Shown here: positions 19,812 through 30,197 of the stretch, piece by piece
How positions within the stretch are numbered: position 1 is the first letter of the stretch
Layout: each line of letters opens with the position of its first letter
Source of the DNA: Leishmania mexicana MHOM/GT/2001/U1103
Taxonomy: Eukaryota; Euglenozoa; Kinetoplastea; Trypanosomatida; Trypanosomatidae
Length of the DNA: 64,000 bases
Reading direction: 5' to 3'
NCBI RefSeq assembly: GCF_000234665.1
Contig: NC_018310.1
Span: 415,587 to 479,586, forward strand
The notes under the pieces: generated by a model
What the model was told of the DNA's origin: nothing
Database searches by the model: none
The model's input: only the letters and a program-made list of their open reading frames with translations
Program-made: the position numbers and the translations under genes

Positions 19812-22067
19812 ATGTCGCTGACGGACATAGAGGAGGCCGAGACAGTGGAGCTGCTCTCCGAGGACAGCTGCTCCACTATGTCCGCCTCTTCCCAGGATGT
19901 CGGGGCCACCACAGCCGATACGTTCCTGCCGATGACCGCCAACGCAGATGAGGAGCAGCTGCGTCGCTGCATGCTGCACGAGTGTGCCTGTATTCCAGAG
20001 CTTGGGCCACAGCCTGCGTGGCTCGAGGAGATCGGCGCCGCCCGCAACGGACCGTCCGCCTCGACGGCGGGGATGCACTGGGATGCCGCACACGGTGACC
20101 ACCTCATTGTGCCTGTGCGGTGGCGGGTGGCGCTGACTTTGCCTGGCATAGGGAGCACCCCACTTCACACAACCCCGTGGGTGCCGTATGCGGTGCCCCT
20201 CGCAAAGATCATCGCTTCCCGGGCAACGGCCGCGGCGGACACAGCGAGCACCATGACAAGCACCACCAGCAGCGGCGGCGGGAGCAGCGCGACACTGCAA
20301 CCCCTCGGCTCCGTGCAACTGCCCCTAGGACGCTCAGTGTTCCTCCTCGCTGCCCAACTTTCCTCTCCCGTTCCATCCGCGTGGGACAGCGGCGTTGCAG
20401 AGGAGCGCCTTGTCAACGTGGCCGCCTCCATCTCACGAGCGCAGTGTACACTGCACCTTCACTACGCGGTAGCGAAGACACCGCAGGGACCATCCTCGCG
20501 GCGAACCCGCCCGGTGTGTCGCTCCTTTGACGTGTTTGCGATTTCCCCAACTACGACGCTCCTCGGCGTCGCCTTGCAGCCCCACCAGCGCTACCACATC
20601 AAACGGAAGCAAGGCACTGGCAAGTCGACCCACACCTCGGAGGACCAACCGTGCGATGCTGACGGCGTCCTCACTTTGCGAGTGGGACCAAACTGCCACG
20701 TGGATGTGGCGTTGGACGGGTTGCCTTTCGAGCCTCACGTCAGCGGCAGTGCCGGCACGCGCCCCTCCATCACGATCAACACATACAATGGCCCCCATGC
20801 GCACACCACGCGGAGTGGTCAAACGCAAGACAGCCCTGCAGTGTACCGGACGTCCGCATGTCGGAGTGGCGTTGCACGCGAACAGCCCGCGGCGGTGATG
20901 CAGCTGCAGCGTGGCTCGACGACATCTCTCATCACTGGCGACAGCACCGCCGTCTTGGCGACGCTGTCTGACACATCGGACCACGTCGCACTGAGCGAGA
21001 CCAGTGACCATGATCACGACGGCCTTGCCGTCACCAGGAGCCAGGATGTGGCCGCCGCACCGTCGCAGATGCCCATCGCAGAGTCACGAAAGCGGCGGCG
21101 GTCAACTGCGGCTCGAGGACGCGCTGCGGGAGCGGTGGCCCAGCGAGTTGACAACGCGGATGCTATGAAGGGAGGCGATGATGACGAGGCGCACGCCACC
21201 GTGTCGCATTCCGGCGCCACGACGCCCAGCGAGATTGTTCTCTTCACGACAGGGATGCGGCTCAGCGACGCGGAGGAGCAGACGCTGAAGGAGCTCGGTG
21301 CCCTCGTGAACCCTCACCTGCGCCTGGCACGCTACGCCCGCGTTCTCGTAGCGCAGCGACCGCTCGTGCGCAGTGTGAAGCTGCTCACCGTTCTGCCCTA
21401 TGTCCAAGATGTGGTGCATCAGAGTTGGCTCGACGTGGTGCTGCGCACCCGCACCCTCGACCCCCCGCTGGAGGGGTTCGCCTACAATGAGCGGAGGATT
21501 GCCGGCAGCATCGAGAGCGAGAACAGCTTCGACCTGCGTGAAACAATGCGCAGGGCCCCGACGGAGCGCCAGCGCCTCTTCGCGCAGCAGCGGTTCTGGG
21601 TGCACAAGTCCGCAACCCCGCAGGAGCCGCCGATGAACGACCTCAAGACGGTGGTGACGGCCTCGGGCGGCGTCATCACGCGGCGCATTCTCGACGCAGA
21701 CGTCCTCGTGCTACCCAAGCACAAGCCCACCCTGGTGTGTTGGCGTGGTATTGCGCAGGAGTTCGGCGGAACCGGCCGTGCGTCAGCCTCGTCCGCGTCA
21801 GCGACCCCGACGCTCGCACAGCGCAAGCAAGCCGGCGTCCTGTTTGTGGTGCCAGACGACATCTTTAAGTGTGTGCTTCAGCAGCGCCGTCTCAGCGCCT
21901 CCTCCATCACTCTTCCACGGCAACTCCTGAGGGAGGCTGCCGCCACAAGAGGCATAACCGGCGCAGCCAGCGCTGGCCGACGCCGCTCTCAGCCAACACG
22001 GAAGACACCGTCCGCGTCCAAGACGCAGCGGTCTCCACGTTGTAAACCCTGCAAGCGCTCGCAGTAG
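19812..22067 (+). CDS. Candidate DNA-damage protein with FHA-like and tandem BRCT-like domains, 751 aa
   Basis: The C-terminal part (about 473-700) reads as two BRCT repeats. The first starts at IVLFTTGMRLS, with LGALV and RVLVAQRPLVRSVKLL following and WLDVVL as the expected Trp helix. The second starts near RFWVHKSA, with VVTASGGVITRR and DVLVLP, and ends in a D-I-F helix after VLFVVP. Residues about 165-300 contain LGRS (172-175) and, after a loop, ISRAQCTLHLHY (207-218), the spacing of an FHA domain's GR and SR-x-H core, with Gln where His is usual. A basic KRRR cluster near 425 could be a nuclear signal. FHA plus BRCT is the layout of checkpoint mediators such as MDC1 and NBS1. The BRCT call is fairly good, the FHA call weaker. 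Confidence 0.6.
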   Translation: MSLTDIEEAETVELLSEDSCSTMSASSQDVGATTADTFLPMTANADEEQLRRCMLHECACIPELGPQPAWLEEIGAARNGPSASTAGMHWDAAHGDHLIVPVRWRVALTLPGIGSTPLHTTPWVPYAVPLAKIIASRATAAADTASTMTSTTSSGGGSSATLQPLGSVQLPLGRSVFLLAAQLSSPVPSAWDSGVAEERLVNVAASISRAQCTLHLHYAVAKTPQGPSSRRTRPVCRSFDVFAISPTTTLLGVALQPHQRYHIKRKQGTGKSTHTSEDQPCDADGVLTLRVGPNCHVDVALDGLPFEPHVSGSAGTRPSITINTYNGPHAHTTRSGQTQDSPAVYRTSACRSGVAREQPAAVMQLQRGSTTSLITGDSTAVLATLSDTSDHVALSETSDHDHDGLAVTRSQDVAAAPSQMPIAESRKRRRSTAARGRAAGAVAQRVDNADAMKGGDDDEAHATVSHSGATTPSEIVLFTTGMRLSDAEEQTLKELGALVNPHLRLARYARVLVAQRPLVRSVKLLTVLPYVQDVVHQSWLDVVLRTRTLDPPLEGFAYNERRIAGSIESENSFDLRETMRRAPTERQRLFAQQRFWVHKSATPQEPPMNDLKTVVTASGGVITRRILDADVLVLPKHKPTLVCWRGIAQEFGGTGRASASSASATPTLAQRKQAGVLFVVPDDIFKCVLQQRRLSASSITLPRQLLREAAATRGITGAASAGRRRSQPTRKTPSASKTQRSPRCKPCKRSQ

Positions 22068-22503
22068 GGATCGGGCCCCACAAGGCGGGTACCAGAGCAT
22101 GCGTGTAGGTATGAGTTACTGCATAGACGCAGCCTGGCAGAGAGAACGTCGCCGGCGCGACAACAACGAGAGCGGTGCGGAGGGTATCGTCTATTCAGAC
22201 TCGAATCCCCCCTCCCTTCCCCGCCCGCATCCACGGCAACCACGGCCGTGTTGATCTATGGGGTGGTGCGTACGTTGGTGTCATCGACGCGCGTGAAAAG
22301 GCGCGGTAAGCGAGAAGCGAGCGACACGCCCGCACACATGACGGTGGGCCTGGCCACTCCAACTGTTGCCCCTCCCCTATCCTTCCCTCGCTCTCCGTTC
22401 ATTTTGCGATGCCAGCCGCTACGCTGCCGTCCTCTTGCACTTCTTTGGTGGTCTCCGTGGCACACGAGAAAGTGGTGAGGCCACCGCACACAGGTAGACA
22501 CAC
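22068..22503 (+). other. Intergenic region / 5' UTR
   Basis: No gene seen. A C/T tract at about 22365-22400 is the likely processing signal for the zinc-ribbon gene. Confidence 0.5.
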
Positions 22504-24069
22504 ATGCCTCTCAGGCAGCCTCCGCTGGCACCTCACGGCGTGCGCCGCGGTCTTTCCGTTGCGCTATGCACCTCTATCATACTCGGATGCACAACGTCCG
22601 TGCGCTACGGTTGTTGTATCAACCGCCTGTGCGAAGCGCACGTAGCTCTGTCGGGCACAAACACCAACTTGGCAGTCGCGCCAGCCGTCGGTGGTGCCGC
22701 GTCGGGTTCGACATCCACGGCATGCTCCTCACCGCTCTTCTGCTTCCAACTGGAACGGCTTCCACCGCAGCTGCAACGCGAGTTCGACGTCGACGCGAAT
22801 CAACGCGCTCTCCGCCATTTGTGGCGCCCCACACGCGCGGGCACCGACGCTGATAGCGCCTCAGCAACCCCGTTCAACCTGTCCGTGACGCCATCCAGTG
22901 TTCACCCGGTCGTTTGGCGCTGCACCCAATGCCAGTCGCAGTGGTCCGCCCGACCGTCCGACCGCACAAACCCCCAACTCGCAGATGCGCACCGATGCCC
23001 GCGTTGCTACGGCGGCCAACGTTTGCCCTCTGGCTCGCCCGACACCCCCGCCGCGCCAGATGCTGGAGCACAGCCGGGACCGTCCTCTCGGCCGTCCACC
23101 GCTGCCACCGGCGTCGGCCTCTTGTGTGATGCCTATCCTTTACTCGCTGCGCAGTGGGACCCCCTGCGCAACCAACTCCTGCAGAACCAGGTGCTGCAGT
23201 CTGTGACGGAGGTGCACACGGCCTCCGCCTCCAAGGTATGGTGGCGCTGCCCGCTTTGTTCGTCTCCATGGCTGGAATCTGTATCAAGTCGGGTGGCGCG
23301 ATACGCTCTCGCCATGCAGTGTCACGCTGCGCACTCGAAGCCAAGTCCTCCACGCACGGGCACCACTCCTGGCAACGACCCTGACAGCCCTGCTGGCGAG
23401 CTCGTGCTTCTCTGCCCGTCGTGTGAGCGTCGCGGCGCGAGTTCCAGTAGCGTCATGAACGCCGCCAGCACGCGACGCTGGCTCGCTGATGACGCCCTGC
23501 TCCTCGGCGAAGCGCTCCTGCGTCCACATCAAGACCCGCAGCGAATCTCACTGACCAGCGAAACGACGCTCCAGTGGCGGTGCCGCCGCTGCCAGTTTGA
23601 GTACGCCGCCACAGTAGCGAACCGGTACCTTCGTCATGAGCGGTGCCCGCAATGCTCTGGGCGGACGAAGTGCATGCACAACCTGCTGGTAGTACAGCGG
23701 CCGGATGTGGTGAGGGAGGTGAGCAAGCACATCTCACGTACGCGGCTGCGCTACATCACCATCCACGACGACGTCGAGCTTCCCTTTGTGTGTCGCACCT
23801 GTTATGCGCTGTACCGCATGACAGCGCGTGCCCGCTGCGCCGTGCCGCGTGGTGTACCGGCGTGCTCTAAGTGCTTCCTGACGAGCTCACAAGTACTCAG
23901 CGAGGCCCAGTATCAGCACCAGCACGGAGGCGCCAAGGCGCTCTCAGCCCGCGCACGGCGACGGGTGCGGCAGAGGGCGCGGCAACTCAGCCGCAGTCAC
24001 CGTCATCGGGAGCGGCTCGCTGCAACGGTGAATGAGCTCAGCCACCACGACAGTGCCTTGAAGGACTGA
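22504..24069 (+). CDS. Protein with four treble-clef zinc ribbons (DUF4379-like), 521 aa
   Basis: Four modules repeat the pattern W-x-C-x2-C ... W or Y ... CP-x-C. Their first Cys lie at about 140 (WRCTQCQSQW), 246 (WWRCPLCSSPW), 357 (QWRCRRCQFEY) and 426 (FVCRTCYALY), with second Cys pairs such as RCPRC, RCPQC and ACSKC. Between modules lie segments with D-x-x-P-L-L-A-x-Q-W, the usual link in the treble-clef family DUF4379 (PF14311), known from plants, protists and some bacteria without a firm function. The Arg-rich N-terminus followed by a hydrophobic stretch (about 13-28) could be a mitochondrial targeting signal. The C-terminus is strongly basic (RARRRVRQRARQL), suggesting nucleic-acid contact. 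A mitochondrial RNA or ribosome-assembly role is only a guess. Confidence 0.78.
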   Translation: MPLRQPPLAPHGVRRGLSVALCTSIILGCTTSVRYGCCINRLCEAHVALSGTNTNLAVAPAVGGAASGSTSTACSSPLFCFQLERLPPQLQREFDVDANQRALRHLWRPTRAGTDADSASATPFNLSVTPSSVHPVVWRCTQCQSQWSARPSDRTNPQLADAHRCPRCYGGQRLPSGSPDTPAAPDAGAQPGPSSRPSTAATGVGLLCDAYPLLAAQWDPLRNQLLQNQVLQSVTEVHTASASKVWWRCPLCSSPWLESVSSRVARYALAMQCHAAHSKPSPPRTGTTPGNDPDSPAGELVLLCPSCERRGASSSSVMNAASTRRWLADDALLLGEALLRPHQDPQRISLTSETTLQWRCRRCQFEYAATVANRYLRHERCPQCSGRTKCMHNLLVVQRPDVVREVSKHISRTRLRYITIHDDVELPFVCRTCYALYRMTARARCAVPRGVPACSKCFLTSSQVLSEAQYQHQHGGAKALSARARRRVRQRARQLSRSHRHRERLAATVNELSHHDSALKD

Positions 24070-24256
24070 AGGCACGGACACGTCCGTCTCTCTGGGTCTC
24101 TGTCTTCACGTAACACGTAGTGGGTGACGATACAGCGGAGATTGCCCTAGAGCTCACTGCCGTTGTGATGGATGTAAGCGGGAGGGCGGAGGGCGCATCG
24201 CCAACCACGTCCGACCTCCACACCGGAAAACGAGGACAAGACACCCCTCTCCTCTC

Positions 24257-24291
<35 letters not shown>

Positions 24292-24628
24292 TGCCTCTTG
24301 TAATGTCTCCGACACCATGATGATGCATGCCTGGCGAAGAGCGGCAGGCAAGAACGTCATACCCGCCCACCTCTGTCTTGCAGCCGCGACATCTTCGCCG
24401 CCTCCATCTGCACGTGCCCCACTCCTCTCCCGACCTCTTCCTCTTCCTCCTGCCAACCCTTCCTCGCCCCACCTTCGGCGCGCCCACCCCCCACCCCTCC
24501 ACTCGGATTAGGGCGGAGGCCCACATCAGTCAGCGCCGTCTTCGCCTTCGCACTCCCTTTGTGCCGGGGCCCGTTTCCTTTGCCTCTGTCTCGCTCCTAC
24601 ATTCCACCGACTCCCGCCTGCCATCACC
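24070..24628 (+). other. Intergenic region with (GT)15
   Basis: A perfect GT repeat at 24261-24290 is followed by C/T-rich DNA up to the next ATG. No gene seen. Confidence 0.6.
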
Positions 24629-27600
24629 ATGGATGTCGATGTGGCCTACGCCGAGTCCGTGCCGCGCTACGTCGATCTTGCGCTGTTTCTCTGCGGTGAG
24701 GCACTGCGGCTCATCAAGGGTGAGCTCCGTCAGCACGCAGCGGCGGCGGCACCACTCTACGCATGGCACCTTCACAAGGTGTGCTTCCTGCACGCTCTGC
24801 CGAACGATGGAGACGCCTGCGACGACGGTGCCGCGGCGGATGACGACGCCAACCCAGCAGAAGCAGCAGCAGCGGTGCGATCACGGTGCACGGGTCCCTC
24901 GAGTGCCGCCCCGTCACTCGGCCAAATAGATGAAGAGACCACCTGGGGCGTCGCACCAGCGCTGTCGGCTCAGAGCTCGAAGGAGGTCAGCTTTCGACGC
25001 GCCTATGCCCAGCTGCGCCGCCCGTGCGGCGTCGACTCATGGATTGGGGCGAAGGAGAAGCTAGATCCACATGGTGCCCCAACAGCGGCCGACGCCCCTA
25101 CCAGAGAAGACGCCAGTACAAGCCAAGTGGCAGGGCAGGTTCACCCACGCTCCCCAGGCGAGGGGGAGTATTGGTGCGGCATAGCCCAAATCACGCAGCC
25201 GTTGCACCGCCCCAGCGCGACGCCTACCGACGTGGGGTTTGCCCTGCTGTGCGACTTTCTTCGAACAGCAGCGCAAGCAGGAGGAGCGCCGCTTATGCAG
25301 CGCCTCGCCGCCGTCCTGTGCCGTCTTGTGACTCAGCCGAAGGAAAGCCGATGTCTGGCGGATGCGCACCTTTCGCGTACGCGGGAGCCGCCGTCATCGC
25401 CGACGATCACCGTCGCGCAGCTCTCGGACCTCTTCGACGAGGACCTCTTCGACGACGAGCTCAGCGCCGAGGCCGGCAACGCTACGCGCAGCTTCCACAT
25501 ATGGGTGAACTACGAGTGGGCCAGCACGTCGTTTGCACGACAGACACAATTGGCAGCTGCCGTGACGAAGTGGCTGGCCGCACTTCGCCGCTGCCGCGAT
25601 GGGTCGCCGCCGGGGTGGCTGCCAGCGCCGAAAAAACAGCGCTCCGCCGCATCGACGCTGCCTCCCCCGCTTGCGTCGGCGGTTCCGATGAACGTGCGGC
25701 GGATGCAAGCGTCACTCGAGGGCATCTTTGAAGGTCACGCAAGCACGCGTGCAATGCTGATGGAGCTGTCGTTGACGCAGCGCACACCGCACCTCACCGA
25801 CAATGCGCTTGTCAAGTTACTCGCTCTTCAAGGACCACCGGCGTTAGCGGTGATGGCGCGATCTGAGCTCAGCAATCGCGGCACTCAGCCCATCCTCATG
25901 TGCATCACCAGCGGCATGCTTCTGTACGCACAGTACTACCTCTCCTTTCGCTCTCTGGCCGTCGCACGGCAGTGCGCGCGCGTGGCACTGCAGGTCGCTC
26001 AGGAAGTGCAGTCCAATGCCATTCTTGCCCTGGCCCACTACACCGCACACGTGGTGGCGATGCATCAAGGCAGACCTGCCGACGCCGCGAACAGTATTTC
26101 GATTGCCCTCCAGCTGACCTTGCCTAGTGGGTCAGGCCGTCGCAGTGGACAGAGGGGCGGCCCCGCTGACGAGTCGCTCTCATCGCTGGCCCCGACGCTG
26201 TCGGGCATGGACGTCCAAATGGCTAGCCTCGCCTTCGCCGGGGCAGCACAGCTGCTCCTGTTCTTCCCCGGTGCGGTGGGCCCGGCGCTGCGCTCTATCC
26301 TTTCGACCGGACGGCGCAGCGACGGCGGCGGCATCGGTGATGGTGGTGCGGAGGCGCAGCACACGCGAGGGGCCGAAGACGGTCGTTCGGAGGAGCCGAG
26401 CGACCTCGTCGCGAAGCAGAGCGGCGCGGTGACGGTGCAAACCGTTGCGCAGTCGATTCGCCACGCGCTGCTGCGCGCTCACGTGGCGCTGCTGCAAGCG
26501 CCGCCGGTGGAGGGACGATGGATAGGTGTAGTGGCAAGTCTGCAGCGAGAGACGCTGCTGCTCATCGGGGCCATGTACGGCATGGTATCGTCGCCACTGG
26601 TCATCACGACGGCGTCGCTCCGCCAAATTCTAGAGGAGGTGAAGGAAGAGACCTCGACAGCATCGCCGGTGTACAGCCACTACCCGAGTCGCACGCTGCT
26701 GTGGGAGGTGCTGCGGCACGCCGCGCACCACGCCTTGGCCCTGCAAGAAGGTTGCCTCGCACCTGTGAAGTGTGATGTAAACGGCGCTGGCAATGGCGCT
26801 GCTGCGAGCGACGCGCTTCATTGCCTGCACTCGGCCCTGACAGCCGTTTTCGATCACTATGGCGCCTCAGCATCCGCCGCGGCCAACGAAAGCGTTTTCT
26901 TCTCGTCCGTGGTCCGCTACTGCGCTGCGTGCCGGCTTGACGCGGACGGCTACGTTTCCGCCGCGTACGATGTGTGGTCGAGGCTGGCAAGGGCACTAAA
27001 TCCCAGCGCCGGTACTGGTGACATGGACGGGGGGCAAGACCGGCCGCGTCGCGCGGACGAAACGCCCTCCGACGCCGACGCATCAGAGAACCTCTCCGGC
27101 TTTCTAAAGGACGCGGACGCGGCACACTTTTGGCCGCCGGACCATCTGCTCCTGTACACCTTGGTGCAGCGCCGGCGTGCGCAGGCGGCAGTGTTCCTTG
27201 ACCACATCGCGGTGCCGCACAGACTGCAGGAGGAGCTGCTTACCATATCCTCGCGGTACTCCTTTTCCTTTGGTGTTCTCACCGCGCAGATCATGCAGGC
27301 GCAGGTGCACCAACAGCATGGCCGCCTCAGCGCCTCGCTGAGTGTGGCGCGCCATGTGGAGAGAGCGGCGACACGCATCGGATACCCGAGCCTATGTGAG
27401 GCGGCACGCGCACTCCAAGTGACGGCCTACGCCAACAGTGGCTGCTGGAGAGAGGCGCAGCGCACACTGGCGCGTTGCCGCCCCACCACCGCATCCCAGC
27501 GCATCTTTGTCCTGCTGCAACAGTACGCGGCGCATCTGGAGCTGCTGCTGCTCCGCAAGGCAGGGCCAACAGGAAAGGTGGAGTGCCTGACACGCAGTTG

Positions 27601-27925
27601 GGTTGCTCTGCTCAGGCGGGAGGGTCTCGTGACGGCGCAGACTGTGCACGACGATGGTGACTTGCGCGTCTGCGCCACCTCTTTCGGGATATCTGCTGTC
27701 GATGAATTGTGCCTGTACAGCTCTCTGCAGCGAGCCTGTGCACTGCTTGGGCATCGCACCAACGCCATCGAAAAGCGAACGGCAAACTGCCTGGAGACGC
27801 TCAGCGCACGACAGCAGTGCCCTACGCCTGATGTGTGCATTCTTGGGAGCTGCGAGGAGATTTGCCGAAGCGACCTTTACAGCGGCCGCCCATGCGATGT
27901 GAGGGAAGAGATGTTGCAGAGGTAG
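24629..27925 (+). CDS. Large helical-repeat protein, probable APC5-like subunit, 1098 aa
   Basis: The product is rich in Ala/Leu helices. The region at about 434-497 has the form of the APC5 TPR signature: YAQYYLSFRSLAVARQCARVAL then QVAQEVQSNAILALA, like the family's LA-LH-x-F-G ... A-x-x-AL-x-EA-x-x-xAQE pattern. More TPR-like helix pairs follow at about 815-960. The extreme C-terminus (LYSSLQRACALLGHRTNAIEKR) resembles the family's closing ARLYHTLG-type helix. APC5 is a scaffold subunit of the anaphase-promoting complex. The gene is longer than human APC5 (about 755 aa) owing to low-complexity inserts at 65-190 and 560-605. Alternatives: another TPR scaffold or a trypanosomatid-specific protein. 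The ATG at 24629 follows a clear C/T tract. Confidence 0.6.
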   Translation: MDVDVAYAESVPRYVDLALFLCGEALRLIKGELRQHAAAAAPLYAWHLHKVCFLHALPNDGDACDDGAAADDDANPAEAAAAVRSRCTGPSSAAPSLGQIDEETTWGVAPALSAQSSKEVSFRRAYAQLRRPCGVDSWIGAKEKLDPHGAPTAADAPTREDASTSQVAGQVHPRSPGEGEYWCGIAQITQPLHRPSATPTDVGFALLCDFLRTAAQAGGAPLMQRLAAVLCRLVTQPKESRCLADAHLSRTREPPSSPTITVAQLSDLFDEDLFDDELSAEAGNATRSFHIWVNYEWASTSFARQTQLAAAVTKWLAALRRCRDGSPPGWLPAPKKQRSAASTLPPPLASAVPMNVRRMQASLEGIFEGHASTRAMLMELSLTQRTPHLTDNALVKLLALQGPPALAVMARSELSNRGTQPILMCITSGMLLYAQYYLSFRSLAVARQCARVALQVAQEVQSNAILALAHYTAHVVAMHQGRPADAANSISIALQLTLPSGSGRRSGQRGGPADESLSSLAPTLSGMDVQMASLAFAGAAQLLLFFPGAVGPALRSILSTGRRSDGGGIGDGGAEAQHTRGAEDGRSEEPSDLVAKQSGAVTVQTVAQSIRHALLRAHVALLQAPPVEGRWIGVVASLQRETLLLIGAMYGMVSSPLVITTASLRQILEEVKEETSTASPVYSHYPSRTLLWEVLRHAAHHALALQEGCLAPVKCDVNGAGNGAAASDALHCLHSALTAVFDHYGASASAAANESVFFSSVVRYCAACRLDADGYVSAAYDVWSRLARALNPSAGTGDMDGGQDRPRRADETPSDADASENLSGFLKDADAAHFWPPDHLLLYTLVQRRRAQAAVFLDHIAVPHRLQEELLTISSRYSFSFGVLTAQIMQAQVHQQHGRLSASLSVARHVERAATRIGYPSLCEAARALQVTAYANSGCWREAQRTLARCRPTTASQRIFVLLQQYAAHLELLLLRKAGPTGKVECLTRSWVALLRREGLVTAQTVHDDGDLRVCATSFGISAVDELCLYSSLQRACALLGHRTNAIEKRTANCLETLSARQQCPTPDVCILGSCEEICRSDLYSGRPCDVREEMLQR

Positions 27926-28605
27926 GCGGTGGCGTCGCCGTTGCTAAGCGATCCTGCCTTTTCCTCCGCTGTGGCGCTCGTGCCGGCGAATATGTGCGTG
28001 TTGTCGAAGGTGACGTGTGCTCCTGTGCCATGGAGCTTCGCTGCTGCACACATGCACACTTCCGTTGACGCGGGTATGTCAGAGAGAAGACAAGAGGAAA
28101 GATATTACGTCAGCGAGAGGGCGTGCGTCCGTAGCGGTGTGCAGCGCACGGCCTCTTCCCCATGCTCGCGCGTTTCTCTGTGCGGCCTCCCTCGCAGGAG
28201 ATTTGGTGTGACGCGGCAAACCTATAACACATGTTGGCGCCTACTCGTGCACATGCTTCAGCCACCGCCGCCGTTGCCTCCCTCCCTCCCGGACATCCAA
28301 GCGATGGCACCCTCTCTCTTACCTTCTTATGAATCTCTCCTCGTCATGTGGTGAAAGGCTGGCATGTTGCGCAGAGCCCGCCGCGGGTCTCTTGAGCGGC
28401 ATCAACTTCATCCCCTCCCCACTTCGTCGTTGTTCCTTTACTTGTCTGCATCTCCGTCTTCCCTGCGTGTGTGCGGCCGCGTGCACACGGACCAACAGCC
28501 TTGTCGACCCCCTCGCCCCTACCCCGCCCCTCACCCCTCTACACCCCGCACCTGCAGCCGTGTACACGCAGACGCGCACCTGAACGCGACCACCAACCAC
28601 ATATA
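27926..28605 (+). other. Intergenic region / 5' UTR
   Basis: No gene recognised. The C/T-rich block at 28400-28560 ending in CACCTGCAGCC is the probable acceptor zone for Mtr2. Confidence 0.55.
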
Positions 28606-29013
28606 ATGGAGCAGGGTGCCTTTAACGATGTCGCCAAGAAGGCGCTAGAGTTCCGCAACCGGTACTACAAGATGCTTGACGATTCGCAGGACCGCCTGAA
28701 CGTGGCAGGTCTTTACGCCCCCGATGTGCCCATGGTGTGCGAGTGGAACGGGCACCCGCTCTCCACGGTGGATGACGTGCGCAACTACATCAGTGCTCTG
28801 CCGAAGACGTCGCACCAGGTCGACATGGTGGACGCGCAGCCGCTGCCCGACAACCAAGACGGCGATTCCTTTCTACTCACTGTCCACGGCATCGTCACAT
28901 ACAACGACGAGCACCGCCGAGAGTTTTACCAGCGCATGGTCATCCGTCGCTTCGAGCAGCGCTACTACATTCTGAACGACTACTACCGCTGGCTGAGCGA
29001 GCGCTCGCAGTGA
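28606..29013 (+). CDS. MTR2: mRNA export factor Mtr2/NXT1 (p15, NTF2-like fold), 135 aa
   Basis: This is a single NTF2-like domain with the length of human NXT1. It aligns end to end by recall: FRNRYYKMLDD at the first helix, LNVAGLYAPDVPMVCEWNG at the strand holding the family's L-Y-x6-W-N-G core, a VDMVDAQPLPD strand like VVDCQP, LTVHGIVTY for the VxGSVKF strand, REFYQRMVI for RDFNQNFIL, and YYILNDYYRWL at the end. NXT1/Mtr2 pairs with Mex67/NXF1 to carry mRNA through the nuclear pore, and in trypanosomes it also takes part in ribosome export. The upstream frame is open, but the ATG at 28606, directly after leader DNA, gives the exact family length. Confidence 0.9.
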   Translation: MEQGAFNDVAKKALEFRNRYYKMLDDSQDRLNVAGLYAPDVPMVCEWNGHPLSTVDDVRNYISALPKTSHQVDMVDAQPLPDNQDGDSFLLTVHGIVTYNDEHRREFYQRMVIRRFEQRYYILNDYYRWLSERSQ

Positions 29014-30197
29014 GCAGTGAAGCGGGAGAGGGGGGCGAGGAGCAGCGGAGCACGCTGCTCCGTGGTTCGTCAGCTCGAGTTGTTTGGTCCGTCTTTCACA
29101 GTTTGGCCCTTGTTGCCCACCCACCCACCCACACACACACACACACGCGCGCGCTCTCTCTGGGTGTCTGGGTGTGCGTGGGACTTTTTAAACGAAGTAA
29201 GTGAGCTGGGGATGCCCGCATGTCGCCTGCGTGTGCGCGTGAGTGTGCGAGCGTGGCTTCTGTGAGGTGTGATCGGACGGGTGTGCAGCCTTCCCCGTCG
29301 ACCACCTCCTCCCGGTGTCGGTGCCCTTCGCCTCTTACATGTACGCCCGGCTTTCCTTCTCTCCCTCGCACACCTTCCCTCGCTTTCGTCGCCGATCGTG
29401 CTTGGCATTACGACCAAACAAATCACCGCTGCTGTGCGCGGGGAGGGGGGGACGGGTGCTGTGGTAGCGGCAAGGAGAGGGAGGGGGAGGGGGTCGTTCG
29501 CCGCCGTCCTTGGCGCTGACGGCGGACTGGCTAGATGTCTTGGTGGTGATCTGTGCCCACATGCGCCGTGTGGCCGCTCGTCTTGTCTCTCTCCCTCCGT
29601 CGTCGTCGGTTGCATTTTTTTCGGTTTTCTCGTAACGCCACACACGTCATCGCCGCACTTGATCCGTACATCACATGCGGTGCACAGCCACTGAGCATGA
29701 GTGCATGGGCACATGTCTGCATCCCGGGATCTGGATGTCTGCATGGCCCCCCCTCCACCCCACCCCCTCGAGGCCGCAATGCGCCGACCCCCGCTCACTT
29801 CTGTCAGCTTCCACCACCACGGCCATCACCCTTCGAACCGAAACCCGCTGCTGCATGGGGGGAGGTCTCTCTCTTCCACTCATCCTTTCGTCACTCGCTT
29901 GCTGCTAACTTTTTTTCCCCCGCCGCATTCCGCGCGCCATCGCTATTCTCCCGTTCGCGTGTTGTTACGGGGTGGGTGAGGGGGCGACGCCAGTGCCTCG
30001 TTGATCCTTACACGCCCCATTGCACAGACGTCCGCATCGCCTCCCTCCGCACGCGCTGCGCACATCTACATATAACCGAAAGACTGTACTACGCACGTGG
30101 TCTGGCGTGGCGCCGTCACGCCTCACCCGCGCCCGCTCCTTCCTGAAAAAGCCTCGATGCGTTGGGACTCACGCGCGCATCGAGGACGTGTGCCAGC
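29014..30197 (+). other. Intergenic region
   Basis: No gene is supported. A CA repeat at about 29130-29148 runs into CTCTCTC, poly-G runs lie at 29440-29455 and 29480-29495, and a T/C tract at 29880-29925 precedes the kinase gene. Confidence 0.55.
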
